From NCBI GenBank assembly GCA_963698015.1, contig OY969109.1:1178001-1242000 (forward strand): DNA of 64,000 nucleotides, read 5' to 3'. Each line of letters starts with the position of its first letter. The first letter of the stretch is position 1. This DNA is from VAXT01 sp963698015 (GTDB taxonomy: Bacteria; Actinomycetota; Thermoleophilia; Gaiellales; Gaiellaceae). The notes under the pieces were generated by a model. The model did not search any database. It worked only from the letters and a program-made list of their open reading frames with translations, and was not told where the DNA came from. This document shows, piece by piece, positions 8,666-16,896 of this stretch. The translations under genes were made by a program, and so were the position numbers.

Positions 8666-9586
8666 ATGGAGAACCCCGAGCTCGAGGCGGAACGGGGGCG
8701 GCGCTTGCTCGAGGAGAGCTCCGAGATCGTCCTCGTGCTGGACGAAGACGATCGCCTTGTCGTCGCCAGCCGTCGCGCGCGCGAAACGCTGGACTGGCTC
8801 GTGGCCGGCCACGTCGTTCCGGAGCAGTTCCTCCAGAGCGAGCCGTGGCGCCCGCGGCGCGTGCCCGTGGAGATCGACGGCAAGCGTGAATCGCTCCTCT
8901 ACCTGCGCGAGCCGGGTGACCTCGCCGCCTACGAGGAGCTTCGCGCCGGGTTCACGGCGGCGGTCTCGCACGAGCTGCGGACGCCGCTCGCCCGGCTGCT
9001 CGCGCTGCTCGAGACGGCGGCGCTCCCCTCGGCGAACGTCGACGAGCTCCTGGAGCAGGGCAAGGCCGAGGTCGAGAACATCCGCGAGCTGATCGACGAC
9101 GTCCTCTTCCTGAGCGAGCTGGAGACCGGCCGAGCGGTCGTCTCGCTCGCGTCGATTCCGGCGGCGCCGGTCGTGCGCCAGGTGATGGACGGGCTCGCCG
9201 AGCGCGCCTCGCGGGCCGGGGTGCTGCTGAAGGTCGAGCTGGACGACGAGGCGCAGGTCCCGCTCCGGCCGCGGATGCTGCGCGTCGTGATCGAGAACCT
9301 CGCCGAGAACACGATCCGCTACGCGGGCGACGGCGTGACGTTCTCGATCTCCGTCGAACAGGTCGGCGACGACGTGCTGATCGTGGCCGCAGACGACGGA
9401 GTCGGAGTGAGCGCCGCCGACCTCCCGCGCCTGTTCGAGCGCTTCTACCGCGCCGACCGCGCGCGAGCCTCCCGCGGGACGGGCCTCGGCCTCGCGATCG
9501 TGAAGCACATCGTCACGAGCGCCGGCGGCTACGTGGAGGCGACGAGCCGCGAGGGCCTCGAGATCCGGATCACGTTCCCCGGATGA
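8666..9586 (+). CDS. Sensor histidine kinase (PhoR-like, no membrane segment)
   Basis: 306 residues. A short N-terminal PAS-like region (residues 15-85) is followed by the dimerisation helix with phosphoacceptor His102 in AVSHELRTPL, then the ATPase domain with N box VIENLAENTIRYA, G1 DDGVGVS, F box LFERFYRAD and G2 RGTGLGLAI. No transmembrane helix is visible, so the kinase should be cytosolic and sense phosphate through the transporter, PhoU or PstB rather than directly. It is divergent from the response regulator and runs into pstB by an ATGA overlap, which ties it to phosphate control. Confidence 0.9.
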   Translation: MENPELEAERGRRLLEESSEIVLVLDEDDRLVVASRRARETLDWLVAGHVVPEQFLQSEPWRPRRVPVEIDGKRESLLYLREPGDLAAYEELRAGFTAAVSHELRTPLARLLALLETAALPSANVDELLEQGKAEVENIRELIDDVLFLSELETGRAVVSLASIPAAPVVRQVMDGLAERASRAGVLLKVELDDEAQVPLRPRMLRVVIENLAENTIRYAGDGVTFSISVEQVGDDVLIVAADDGVGVSAADLPRLFERFYRADRARASRGTGLGLAIVKHIVTSAGGYVEATSREGLEIRITFPG

Positions 9587-10365
9587 GCGACACGCCGGTC
9601 TTCGACATCCGCGACCTCGCGGTGAGCTACGACGGCAGGCTCGCGCTGCGCGGCGTCTCGTTCCAGGTCGAGCAGAACGAGGTGACCGCGATCATCGGCC
9701 CGTCGGGCTGCGGCAAGAGCACGTTCATCCGCTGCCTGAACCGGATGAACGACGTCGTCCCCGGAGCGAAGGTCGAGGGGACGGTCCTCTACAACGGCCA
9801 GGACCTCTACGGACGCGGCGTCGACCCGGTCGAGGTGCGCAAGCGGATCGGCATGGTCTTCCAGCGGGCGAACCCGTTCCCGAAGTCGATCTACGACAAC
9901 GTCGCGTACGGGCCGCGCTCGCTCAGGATGCGCGGCAACCTCGACGAGCGGGTCCAGGGCGCGCTCGAGCGGGCGGCCCTCTGGGACGAGGTCAAGGACC
10001 GGCTCAAGCGAAGCGCGCTCTCGCTCTCGGGCGGTCAGCAGCAGCGGCTGTGCATCGCCCGCGCGCTCGCGGTCGAGCCCGACGTGATCCTGATGGACGA
10101 GCCGGCCTCGGCCCTCGACCCGATCGCGACGACGCGGATCGAGGACCTGATGCACGCGCTGAAGGAGACGTACACGATCGTGATCGTCACGCACAACATG
10201 CAGCAGGCCGCGCGCGTCGCCGACAAGACCGCGTTCTTCAGCGTCGAGCGCCTCGACGGCTCCGAGCGGACGGGGATCCTCGTCGAGTACGACCTGACGC
10301 CGAAGATCTTCACCCAGCCGTCCGATCAACGAACCGAGGACTACGTGACCGGCCGGTTCGGGTAG
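9583..10365 (+). CDS. pstB: Phosphate ABC transporter ATP-binding protein PstB (second copy)
   Basis: Complete 260-residue PstB. Walker A GPSGCGKST at residues 39-47, then FPKSIYDNVAYGPRS, signature LSGGQQQRL, Walker B ILMDEPASALDP and the switch His in VTHNMQQA. It differs from the pstSCAB copy at 1-637 by lacking the long N-terminal extension and by changes throughout, so it is an old paralog. It has no permease partners here: the gene sits between the kinase (ATGA overlap) and phoU. It may serve the same PstCA or act mainly in signalling with PhoU. Confidence 0.95.
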   Translation: MSDTPVFDIRDLAVSYDGRLALRGVSFQVEQNEVTAIIGPSGCGKSTFIRCLNRMNDVVPGAKVEGTVLYNGQDLYGRGVDPVEVRKRIGMVFQRANPFPKSIYDNVAYGPRSLRMRGNLDERVQGALERAALWDEVKDRLKRSALSLSGGQQQRLCIARALAVEPDVILMDEPASALDPIATTRIEDLMHALKETYTIVIVTHNMQQAARVADKTAFFSVERLDGSERTGILVEYDLTPKIFTQPSDQRTEDYVTGRFG

Positions 10366-10374
10366 GTTCGGGGT

Positions 10375-11055
10375 ATGCGCGTGACGCTGCAAGACGAGAT
10401 GGACACTCTGCAGGCGTCGCTGCTCGAAGAAGGCGACCTCGTTCTGCGCGCTGTTCGCGGGTCGATCAACGCGCTTCGCGAGAACGATCCCGAGCTCGCG
10501 GACGAGGTGATCTCCTTCGACGACGAAGTCGACGCCCGCTACCTCGCGCTGGAGCAGCGCATCGAGTCGCTGCTCGCACGGCAGACACCGGTCGCGGTCG
10601 ACCTGCGCTTCGTGCTCGCGGTGCTGCACTCGAACCTGCACCTCGAGCGGATGGCCGACCTCTGCGTGACGATCTCCAAGCTGACGAAGCTCGCGCACGG
10701 GCTGCCGCCCGACGAGACGCTCATCGAAGGCTTCGACGAGATGGCCTCGCGCGCGGAGGAGATGATTCGCGTCGCCCTCGACTCGTTCGCGACGCGAGAC
10801 ATCGAGGGCGCGGAGAGCCTCGTCGACCTCGACGAGCTGATCGACCGTACGAACAGGCGGGTCGCAAGCTACATCCTCGACCTCGGCGGAGACGACGACA
10901 CCCGCGAGTGGGGCCTGCGCATGCTGCTCATCTCGCGCTGCCTGGAGCGGATCGGGGACCACGCCGTCGACATCGGCGAGCAGACCGCGTACCTCGTGAC
11001 GGGCGAGTTCCGCGAGTTCACGGACGCCTCGCACCCCGAGCGTCTCGACACCTAG
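10375..11055 (+). CDS. phoU: Phosphate uptake regulator PhoU
   Basis: 226 residues in two three-helix-bundle repeats. The metal-binding E/D-x3-D signatures typical of PhoU are seen in EVISFDDEVDARY and, in the second half, SLVDLDELIDRTN; HLERMADLCVTI and CLERIGDHAVDIGE are also diagnostic. PhoU links the Pst transporter to the histidine kinase and lowers signalling when phosphate is plentiful. It starts 9 bases after the second pstB and completes a kinase-pstB-phoU operon. Confidence 0.95.
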   Translation: MRVTLQDEMDTLQASLLEEGDLVLRAVRGSINALRENDPELADEVISFDDEVDARYLALEQRIESLLARQTPVAVDLRFVLAVLHSNLHLERMADLCVTISKLTKLAHGLPPDETLIEGFDEMASRAEEMIRVALDSFATRDIEGAESLVDLDELIDRTNRRVASYILDLGGDDDTREWGLRMLLISRCLERIGDHAVDIGEQTAYLVTGEFREFTDASHPERLDT

Positions 11056-11138
11056 CCGTTTCCCTCCTCCGGAGGCGCCCGGGCCGTCTTAACCGTCCCT
11101 CAAACTCGGGTTAACGAGCCGCGGGTTATACAGAGGCC

Positions 11139-12353
11139 GTGCAGCTACCCGTGCGGAGAGAGTCCCTGCCGATGGCCGGCGCGCTGCTCGCGGCGGCGCT
11201 CGCGGGCGGAACGGTCGCGGTGATCGGCGCCGCGCTCGTCGGGACGGGCGAGCACACGACCACGATTCGCGAGCTCGTGCCGGCTCCGCAAAGTCTCCCG
11301 GGCGACGTCTCGCAGACGTCCCAGGATCGCCCACTCACCGTCCGCGCCATCTACGACCGCGACGCGCCGGGCGTCGTCCAGGTCACGACGACGACGAAGG
11401 TCAAGCTGCCGCAGACCGACTGGTTCGGCAACCCGTTCGGCCCGCCCGGCACCGAGGTGCAGCGCTCACTCGGCTCGGGCTTCGTCATCGACAAGGCCGG
11501 CTACATCGTCACGAACTACCACGTCGTCGGCAACGCCCAGTCCGTTCACGTCAGCTTCTCGAACAACGACTCGATGAAGGCCGAGGTCATCGGCAAGGAT
11601 CCGGCGACCGACGTGGCCCTGCTCAAGGTGCGGGCCAGCTCGCGGGCGCTCAAGGTCCTCCCGCTCGGCGACTCCGACGGCGTTCACGTCGGAGACCAGG
11701 TCGCCGCGATCGGGAATCCGCTCGGCCTCGATCGCAGCATCACGCTCGGGATCGTCAGCGCGCTCCATCGCTCGCTGACCTCTCCGGAGGGCACGCCCAT
11801 CGACCGCGTCATCCAGACCGACGCGGCGCTCAATCACGGCAACTCGGGCGGCCCGCTGCTGAACGCGCAGGGCCAGGTCGTCGGCGTCAGCTCCGCGATC
11901 TCGACCGGAGACTCGGGCGAGGCCAACGTCGGAATCGGTTTTGCAATTCCCATCAACACAGTGCGCGACGTCGTCGCCGAGCTGAAGGCTCAGGGCCACG
12001 TCGACCATCCGTACCTCGGCGTCGTCACGCGGCCCGTGTCGACGACGATGGCTCGGATCTTCAACCTGCCGGTCCAAAGGGGGCTGCTCGTCGAGAGCGT
12101 GGCCGCCGGAAGTGGCGCAGATCGGGCGGGTCTGCATGGCGGCACCGATCAGGTTGTGGTCGAAGGCGAGAGCTATCAGCTCGGCGGCGACATAATCACG
12201 AAGGCAGACGGCATGGCCGTCACGACGACGGAGGGCCTGCGCGAGATCGTCTCGCACTACAAGCCCGGCGAGTCGCTGTCCTTCGTGTTCTACCGCGGCA
12301 CGAAGCCGTTGAAGGCTGAGATCAAGCTCGGTCGGCAATCTCCCCTCCCCTGA
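11139..12353 (+). CDS. HtrA/DegP-type serine protease with PDZ domain
   Basis: Extracytoplasmic quality-control protease, 404 residues. An N-terminal membrane anchor (about residues 13-35) is followed by a linker and a trypsin-like domain with the triad His128 (NYHVV), Asp157 (TDVALL) and Ser235 (GNSGGPLL), then one PDZ domain from about 290 onward. GTG start; an ATG follows 33 bases later. A -10-like TATACA (11127-11132) ends only 6 bases before the GTG, so the message may be leaderless. Two CGGGTTA repeats precede it. It stands alone between phoU and a repeat element. Confidence 0.92.
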   Translation: MQLPVRRESLPMAGALLAAALAGGTVAVIGAALVGTGEHTTTIRELVPAPQSLPGDVSQTSQDRPLTVRAIYDRDAPGVVQVTTTTKVKLPQTDWFGNPFGPPGTEVQRSLGSGFVIDKAGYIVTNYHVVGNAQSVHVSFSNNDSMKAEVIGKDPATDVALLKVRASSRALKVLPLGDSDGVHVGDQVAAIGNPLGLDRSITLGIVSALHRSLTSPEGTPIDRVIQTDAALNHGNSGGPLLNAQGQVVGVSSAISTGDSGEANVGIGFAIPINTVRDVVAELKAQGHVDHPYLGVVTRPVSTTMARIFNLPVQRGLLVESVAAGSGADRAGLHGGTDQVVVEGESYQLGGDIITKADGMAVTTTEGLREIVSHYKPGESLSFVFYRGTKPLKAEIKLGRQSPLP

Positions 12354-12380
12354 GATAAAGGCCCGGCCGTTGGCGGGCTT

Positions 12381-12527
12381 CGTGGGGGAACCCCTGGTTC
12401 CCCCACGGGCCCCCTCCTTGCGATTGGCGGCTCCGCTCGTGTGTTTCAGGAGCCGCCGCTTGGAGGCTCGGTTCGATCGTTCTTTGGGTTTGTGAGCCTC
12501 CCGCCGGGCTCAGCCCGGCTCCGGCGG
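12381..12527 (+). repeat. Structured ~147 bp element, left copy of an inverted pair
   Basis: This stretch matches the reverse complement of 13933-14078 at roughly 84% by hand alignment (about 24 differences). It holds three hairpins: GGGGGAACC/GGTTCCCCC, GGCGGCTCC/GGAGCCGCC around a TGTGTTTCA loop, and GCCGGGC/GCCCGGC. Loops are well conserved between copies, while some stem changes are compensated. It begins 27 bases after the htrA stop. A partial third copy is at 47286-47320. Confidence 0.8.
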
Positions 12528-12568
12528 AGGATCGTTGCTGTCTCCTAGATCGTTGACAGACTTGGTTC

Positions 12569-13624
12569 GTGATCGAGCAACACTTCGGGGAGTCGCCGCC
12601 GTTCTCGATCGGGGTTGAAGAGGAGCTGATGGTGCTCGACGCGGAGACGCTTCTTCTCGCTCCGCGGGCGGCTGAGTTGATCGCTGCTTTCGAGGGCTCC
12701 GCGCTGCCGGGGACGCTCAAGCGTGAGCTCTTCGCCTCCGCGCTCGAGCTGAACACCGGGGTCTGCGTCTCGCCGGCCGAGGCGGAGGAGGCGCTGCGGG
12801 AGCTTCGCGCTGGCGCGATCCGCCTCGCCGAGGAGCGGGGTCTGCGCCTCGCGGCTGCGGGCAGCCACCCGATCAGCCGGCCCGAGGACGAGGTCATCGC
12901 GGAGGAGCCACGCTACGACGAGTTCGTCGCCTACGCCGGCGTGTCGGCTCGAAGGCAGGGCGTCAACGGTCTCCACGTCCACGTCGGCATGCCGAGCTCC
13001 GAGGCGTGTTTCCACGCGCTCGAGGGCGTCCTGCCCTGGCTGCCGGTGGTGCTCGCGCTCTCGGCCAACTCGCCCTACCTCGCAGGCGAGGAAACGGGCA
13101 TGCAGTCGAACCGCGCCGAGGTGCTCGCACAGCTGCCCCGAAGCGGCGCGCCTCCCGCGTTCGCGTCCTACGAGGACTGGGAGGCGTTCGTCGACTACTT
13201 CGCGCGGCTCGGCATCGGCGCGGACTACACGCGGTTCTGGTGGGACATCCGGCCGCATCCCAAGTTCGGGACGCTGGAGATCCGGATGCCCGACCAGCCG
13301 ACCTCGCTCGCGGTCACGGCCGGGATCACGGCGATGCTTCAGGAGCTCTGCCGGGCAGTGCTCGACCGGCCTCATCCCGAGCACGACCCGGCAGCGCGCG
13401 GGCTCTACCAGCAGAACCGCTGGGCAGCAGCGCGCTTCGGCCTGAACGCGGAGCTCTTCCATCCGGAGGGCGAACGCACTGCGCGAGCGTCGGAGCTGGC
13501 CGCCGAGATCGCGGGCGACCGGCTCGACACGACGCGGACCGAGGCCGATCGCCAGCTCGAGGTCGGGCGCACAAACGGCCTCGAAGCCGTCTGCGCGGAC
13601 CTCGTCGAGCGCACGCTAGGTTAA
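12569..13624 (+). CDS. Carboxylate-amine ligase, YbdK/glutamate-cysteine ligase 2 family
   Basis: 351 residues, GTG start at 12569. Family features: FSIGVEEELMVLD near the N-terminus, the glycine/His strand GLHVHVGMP, RFWWDIRPHPKFGTLEIRMPDQ, and a C-terminal Arg-rich helix. Members make ATP-dependent amide bonds, often weak gamma-glutamylcysteine synthesis in vitro; the true substrate here is unknown. It is followed 6 bases later by a small heavy-metal-binding protein, and the pair is bracketed by inverted copies of a structured repeat. Confidence 0.9.
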   Translation: MIEQHFGESPPFSIGVEEELMVLDAETLLLAPRAAELIAAFEGSALPGTLKRELFASALELNTGVCVSPAEAEEALRELRAGAIRLAEERGLRLAAAGSHPISRPEDEVIAEEPRYDEFVAYAGVSARRQGVNGLHVHVGMPSSEACFHALEGVLPWLPVVLALSANSPYLAGEETGMQSNRAEVLAQLPRSGAPPAFASYEDWEAFVDYFARLGIGADYTRFWWDIRPHPKFGTLEIRMPDQPTSLAVTAGITAMLQELCRAVLDRPHPEHDPAARGLYQQNRWAAARFGLNAELFHPEGERTARASELAAEIAGDRLDTTRTEADRQLEVGRTNGLEAVCADLVERTLG

Positions 13625-13629
13625 GAGGC

Positions 13630-13839
13630 GTGTCAGTCCAGACCGAGACGCTCCAGGTGACGGGCATCCGCTGCGAGCGGTGTGTCGGACGGCTCGCCGC
13701 AACGCTTCGCGACCACCCGGGCCTCGAGCAGGCGAACGCGAACCTGATGGGGCAGGTCACGCTCTCGTGGGACGACGAGCAGACGAACCGCGACGACCTG
13801 CTCGCCGCGTTGGCCCGAGGCGGCTTCCGCCTGGCCTAG
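13630..13839 (+). CDS. Heavy-metal-associated (HMA) domain protein, CopZ-like
   Basis: 69-residue single-domain metal carrier with GTG start. The metal site is GIRCERC near residues 11-17 (the usual GMxCxxC), followed by the expected ferredoxin-like beta-alpha-beta-beta-alpha-beta pattern (LAATLRDHPGLEQANANL, VTLSWDD, LLAALARGGFRL). It probably binds Cu(I) or another soft metal. It lies just after the carboxylate-amine ligase and is probably co-transcribed with it; a metallochaperone paired with a thiol-peptide enzyme would make sense but is inference. Confidence 0.85.
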   Translation: MSVQTETLQVTGIRCERCVGRLAATLRDHPGLEQANANLMGQVTLSWDDEQTNRDDLLAALARGGFRLA

Positions 13840-13932
13840 CGCTCCTCCTCCGGACCCGCGGAAGTGACGAGGCTCGCACCCCGCTGGGCGCAGGACTAGG
13901 CAACGACCGCCCTCGGAGACCAGTCCGAACCG

Positions 13933-14078
13933 CCGCCGGAGCCGGGCTTTGCCCGGCGGGAGGCTCACAAACCCAATGAACAATCGAACACGGCCTCGCA
14001 TGGGCGGCTCCTGAAACACAAGAAGCGAGCCACCGCCCGCAAGGAGGGGGACCACGGGGGAACCAGGGGTTCCCCCGT
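13933..14078 (-). repeat. Structured ~147 bp element, right copy of the inverted pair
   Basis: Reverse-complement partner of 12381-12527. It keeps the GGGGGAACC/GGTTCCCCC stem exactly and the loop around GTGTTTCAGGAGCC, and has GCCGGGC-aaa-GCCCGGC in place of the tca loop. The rest of the 13840-14130 gap holds no gene that I can support. Confidence 0.8.
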
Positions 14079-14130
14079 GAGCGGAATACAGCGGGCTATG
14101 CCCGCGTTTTCCAATGCTAGGGTCGCCGGG

Positions 14131-14710
14131 ATGAGCGAGACCTCGTCAGGGGAAGCCCGGCGGTTGGCACAAGGCGCGCGAGATCGCGTCCAGTTCGAGG
14201 AGGAAGCGCTTGCGCTTGCAGACCAGGTATATCGGGTTGCCCGAGGGGTCTCTCGCACCAAAGAAGAGGCCGAGGATCTGATGCAGGAGACCTACGCGCG
14301 TGCGTTTCGCAGCTGGGAGTCCTACACGCCCGGGACGAACCTTCGCGCCTGGCTCCTCCGCATCCTCACGAACCTGAACATCGACCGCGGCCGGCGCGCC
14401 CAACGGACGCCCGATCAGCAGCCGCTCGAGGAAGGCGATTACTTCCTCTACAACCGGCTCGACCCGACCAACGAGAGCGACGAGGAGCGCATCCTCGAGC
14501 GGCTCTCGCAGGATCACGTCGCAGAGGCGCTCGCTGCGGTGCCACATGATTTCCGCGACGTCGCTCGTCCTCGTCGACATCGGCGAGTTCAGCTACGCCG
14601 AGGCCGCGCAGATCCTCGACATCCCGATCGGCACCGTCATGTCGCGACTTCATCGTGGGCGGCGTATCCTGAAGAAGAAACTGGCAGACTTGGCCGTGGA
14701 GGCTCGGTGA
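14131..14710 (+). CDS. ECF sigma factor, SigR/RpoE-like (one frameshift as read)
   Basis: Group 4 sigma factor of about 192 residues once one extra base near 14565-14575 is removed. Region 2 is clear (LADQVYRVARGVSRTKEEAEDLMQET, then FRSWESYTPGTNLRAWLLRI), and region 4 follows in the next frame (SYAEAAQILDIPIGTVMSRLHRGR). The RTPDQQPLEEGDYF linker resembles SigR-type factors that answer thiol-oxidative stress. Its TGA overlaps the start of the zinc anti-sigma gene as GTGA. The frame break lies between AVPHDFRDV and LVLVDIGEF and is probably a sequence error. Confidence 0.88.
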
Positions 14711-14937
14711 GCGAGCGCGATTGCGATTGGTGCGAAGAGGTACTGCAGCCGTACCTCGATCGGGACCTGAACGAGACTGACGTCGAGAAGGTCAAGAAGC
14801 ACCTCGCCGGGTGCAGCTGGTGCGAGAAGCGCTTCAAGTTCGAGGCCGGCCTGCGGCGCCTCGTGCGGCAGGCGGCGGTCGAGCCGATGCAGCCGGCGCT
14901 GAAGGCGAAGCTGGCCGCGCTCAGGCTCGAGCTCTAG
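14707..14937 (+). CDS. Zinc-binding anti-sigma factor, RsrA-like
   Basis: 76 residues, GTG start overlapping the sigma stop. The ZAS signature HX3CX2C is HLAGCSWC, with a further N-terminal CDWCEE pair that supplies the remaining zinc or redox cysteines, as in RsrA. Such proteins hold the sigma factor until disulfide stress releases zinc. Its TAG stop falls on a CTAG that is also the stop of the convergent mocA-like gene. Confidence 0.88.
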   Translation: MSERDCDWCEEVLQPYLDRDLNETDVEKVKKHLAGCSWCEKRFKFEAGLRRLVRQAAVEPMQPALKAKLAALRLEL

Positions 14938-15440
14938 AGCGTCTCGGGCACGTCGCCGGGGAAGTCGACGTCTCCCGGGGCGCCCAGGTCGTCGCACGGG
15001 ACGAGGAGCGCGGGCAGAGTGCGTGCGCCGTCGTCGGGGATTCGCTCCCAGACGGCGCGAGCCAGGACGACGGGGTGGCCCCGGTTGCCCTCGTAGGTGG
15101 CGGCCACCACCTCGGCGCCGCTTTCGCGCCAGACCTCGAGCACGCGGTCGATCGCGGCCGGCGAGAGGTTCGGGCCGTCGGCGAGCACGACGACCGCGGC
15201 CTCGACGTCGTCTCCGAGCGCCTTCAGCCCGCAGCGGAGCGAGGCGCCTCGTCCGCGCTCCCAGTCGGGGCAGTGCACGGTTCGTGCCGAGCTCGGCACC
15301 TCGTGGGCGCCGAGCACGACGATGACGTCGTCGGCCGAGCTCGCGCGAACGCGTTCGAGGACCGGCTCGAGCAGGATGCGCTGCTTGACATCGCCGAAGC
15401 GGCTCGACGCCCCGGCGGCGAGCACGACCGCGGAGATCAG
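14934..15440 (-). CDS. Molybdenum cofactor cytidylyltransferase-like protein (MocA/MobA family)
   Basis: Nucleotidyltransferase that finishes the molybdenum cofactor, expected to add CMP for the hydroxylase encoded just upstream. The signature SAVVLAAGASSRFGDVKQ starts the protein; RGRGASLRCGLKAL, VVVLADGPNLS (usually DQP, here DGP) and GNRGHPVVL follow. About 168 residues, somewhat short: the usual GxPLL segment after the Lys is missing. No ATG, GTG or TTG precedes the first strand; a CTG at 15440 overlaps the PPIase stop as CTGA and is taken as the start. Last gene of the operon; shares its stop bases with the anti-sigma gene. Confidence 0.82.
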   Translation of the reverse strand: MISAVVLAAGASSRFGDVKQRILLEPVLERVRASSADDVIVVLGAHEVPSSARTVHCPDWERGRGASLRCGLKALGDDVEAAVVVLADGPNLSPAAIDRVLEVWRESGAEVVAATYEGNRGHPVVLARAVWERIPDDGARTLPALLVPCDDLGAPGDVDFPGDVPETL

Positions 15441-16066
15441 CCCGACTCGAGCTTCATCTTGTCGATCGTGACCTTCTCGGTCGGCGTTCCGGCGGGGTCG
15501 GCCGGGTTGCCGAGCTTCCCGATCTCCTCGACGACGTCCATGCCCTTCGTGACGTTGCCGAGGACCGCGTAATCGGGCGGGAGGGTGACGACGTCGCTCG
15601 TGACGACGAAGAACTGGCTGCCCGAGGTCCCGGCCGGCTCGGTCTGGGTCTTCGCCATCGCGACGAGGCCTTTCTCGTACTTCGTGTCCTGCGGCGGGGC
15701 ATCGACGACGGAGTAGCCGGGGCCGCCCATTCCGGTCCCCTCCGGGTCGCCGCCCTGGATCACGAACCCGGGCACGATCCGGTGGAAGGTCAGGCCGTCG
15801 AAGAAGCCTTTCTCGACGAGGCCCGCGAACGACGACGTCGTGCAGGGCGAGATCTTCGTCGCGAGGTCGAAGGTGAAGTCGCCGTTGCTGGTCTGCACGG
15901 CGACCGAGTGCGTCTTGCCGTCGCCGAGGTCGACCAGGTTGGCCTTCGACTTGTCTCCGCTGATCTCGCAGTTCATCGACTTCCCTCCCGACGCGTTGTC
16001 GCTCTTCTTGCCGCCGCACCCTACAAGCAGCACGACGAGGGGCAGGAGCAGGAGCAGGCGCTTCAT
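15437..16066 (-). CDS. Cyclophilin-type peptidyl-prolyl isomerase lipoprotein
   Basis: 209 residues. The N-terminus MKRLLLLLPLVVLLVGCGG is a lipoprotein signal with lipobox LVGC. The cyclophilin domain carries FHRIVPGFVIQGGDPEGTG, the catalytic Arg being in FHRI, and GSQFFVVTSD. It catalyses proline isomerisation outside the membrane. Its ATG overlaps the FAD-subunit stop, and its own stop overlaps the mocA-like start, so it is embedded in a molybdenum hydroxylase operon, which is unusual. Whether it helps fold an exported partner is not known. Confidence 0.92.
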   Translation of the reverse strand: MKRLLLLLPLVVLLVGCGGKKSDNASGGKSMNCEISGDKSKANLVDLGDGKTHSVAVQTSNGDFTFDLATKISPCTTSSFAGLVEKGFFDGLTFHRIVPGFVIQGGDPEGTGMGGPGYSVVDAPPQDTKYEKGLVAMAKTQTEPAGTSGSQFFVVTSDVVTLPPDYAVLGNVTKGMDVVEEIGKLGNPADPAGTPTEKVTIDKMKLESG

Positions 16067-16896
16067 GCGATCGCCTCGAGCGCGCGCCGGACGAGCGCCT
16101 GGGCGATCTCGACCTTGTACGCCGTTCCCGGGAGCGGTGTCGCTTCGTCGAGCGCTTCCGGCGAGTCGAGCACCCACGGGACCGGGGCGACGCCTGCGAG
16201 GACGATCCTTCGCTCGCCGCCCGTGCGGGCCGCGGCCACCCCGACGATCGGGAACGACCAGCGCTGCCGCTCCATCGCCTTCAGGTACGCGCTCTTCTCC
16301 GGTTGCGGGACCTCGAGCTCGAGGATCAGCTCGCCCGGCTCGAGCGTGGTGAGGCTGCGGTCGTCGTCGGTCGGCAGGCGGTAGAGGTCGACGACCGGAA
16401 GCTCCCGCGTCGTCGTGCGCATCGTGGCGCCGAGTGCGATCAGGGCGGCTGCGACGTCGGACGGGTGCGCCGAGGCGCAGTAGCCGTTGCCGAAGATCGC
16501 GTGCTCGCGGTGCTCGCCGGCGCGCGCGTGGCAGGTCTCGCCGCCGTGCAGGCGGCACGGGAAGTTGAGGCGCCAGTACCAGCAGCGAGTCGACTGGAGC
16601 AGGTTGCCGGCGACCGAGCCCATGTTGCGGAGCTGCGGGCTCGCGGCCAGGCGACACGCCTCGCGAAGCGCCTCCGGGATCCCGGGGTCGGCTTCGAGCT
16701 CGGCCAGTGTCGTCCCGGCACCGATCCGCGTACCGTCGACCCCGCGCGGCACGATCCCGCGCACGTCGACGAGCATCTCCGCCTCGAGCAGCCCGTCCCG
16801 AAGGAGCGGGACGACCTCCGTCCCCCCACTTAGTAACACAGTGTTACTTGGGAGGTTGGGCAGCTCTTGGAGGTCAGACGGCTGTAGGAGCTCCAC
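16063..16896 (-). CDS. Molybdenum hydroxylase FAD-binding subunit
   Basis: Medium subunit of a xanthine dehydrogenase/aldehyde oxidoreductase-type complex, 277 residues. FAD contacts are seen in LLSGGTEVVPLLRDG and in AASPQLRNMGSVAGNLLQ. A cysteine-rich insert follows (RCWYW, NFPCRL, ETCHARAGEH, GYCASAHPSD), four cysteines spaced like those that hold an extra 4Fe-4S cluster in PaoB/HcrB-type subunits; that the cluster is present is inference. It overlaps the Mo subunit by 23 bases and the PPIase by 4. Confidence 0.9.
   Translation of the reverse strand: MELLQPSDLQELPNLPSNTVLLSGGTEVVPLLRDGLLEAEMLVDVRGIVPRGVDGTRIGAGTTLAELEADPGIPEALREACRLAASPQLRNMGSVAGNLLQSTRCWYWRLNFPCRLHGGETCHARAGEHREHAIFGNGYCASAHPSDVAAALIALGATMRTTTRELPVVDLYRLPTDDDRSLTTLEPGELILELEVPQPEKSAYLKAMERQRWSFPIVGVAAARTGGERRIVLAGVAPVPWVLDSPEALDEATPLPGTAYKVEIAQALVRRALEAIA

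Noticed and set aside
9529..11034. A 501-codon open frame on the minus strand opposite pstB and phoU
   Set aside because: It lies exactly opposite well-conserved genes, has low-complexity Arg/Glu/Asp composition and no domain; an antisense shadow of high-GC coding DNA.
12354..14130. Composite transposon with terminal inverted repeats
   Set aside because: The repeats are long, diverged and internally structured, there is no transposase, and no target-site duplication was visible; reported as a repeat pair instead.
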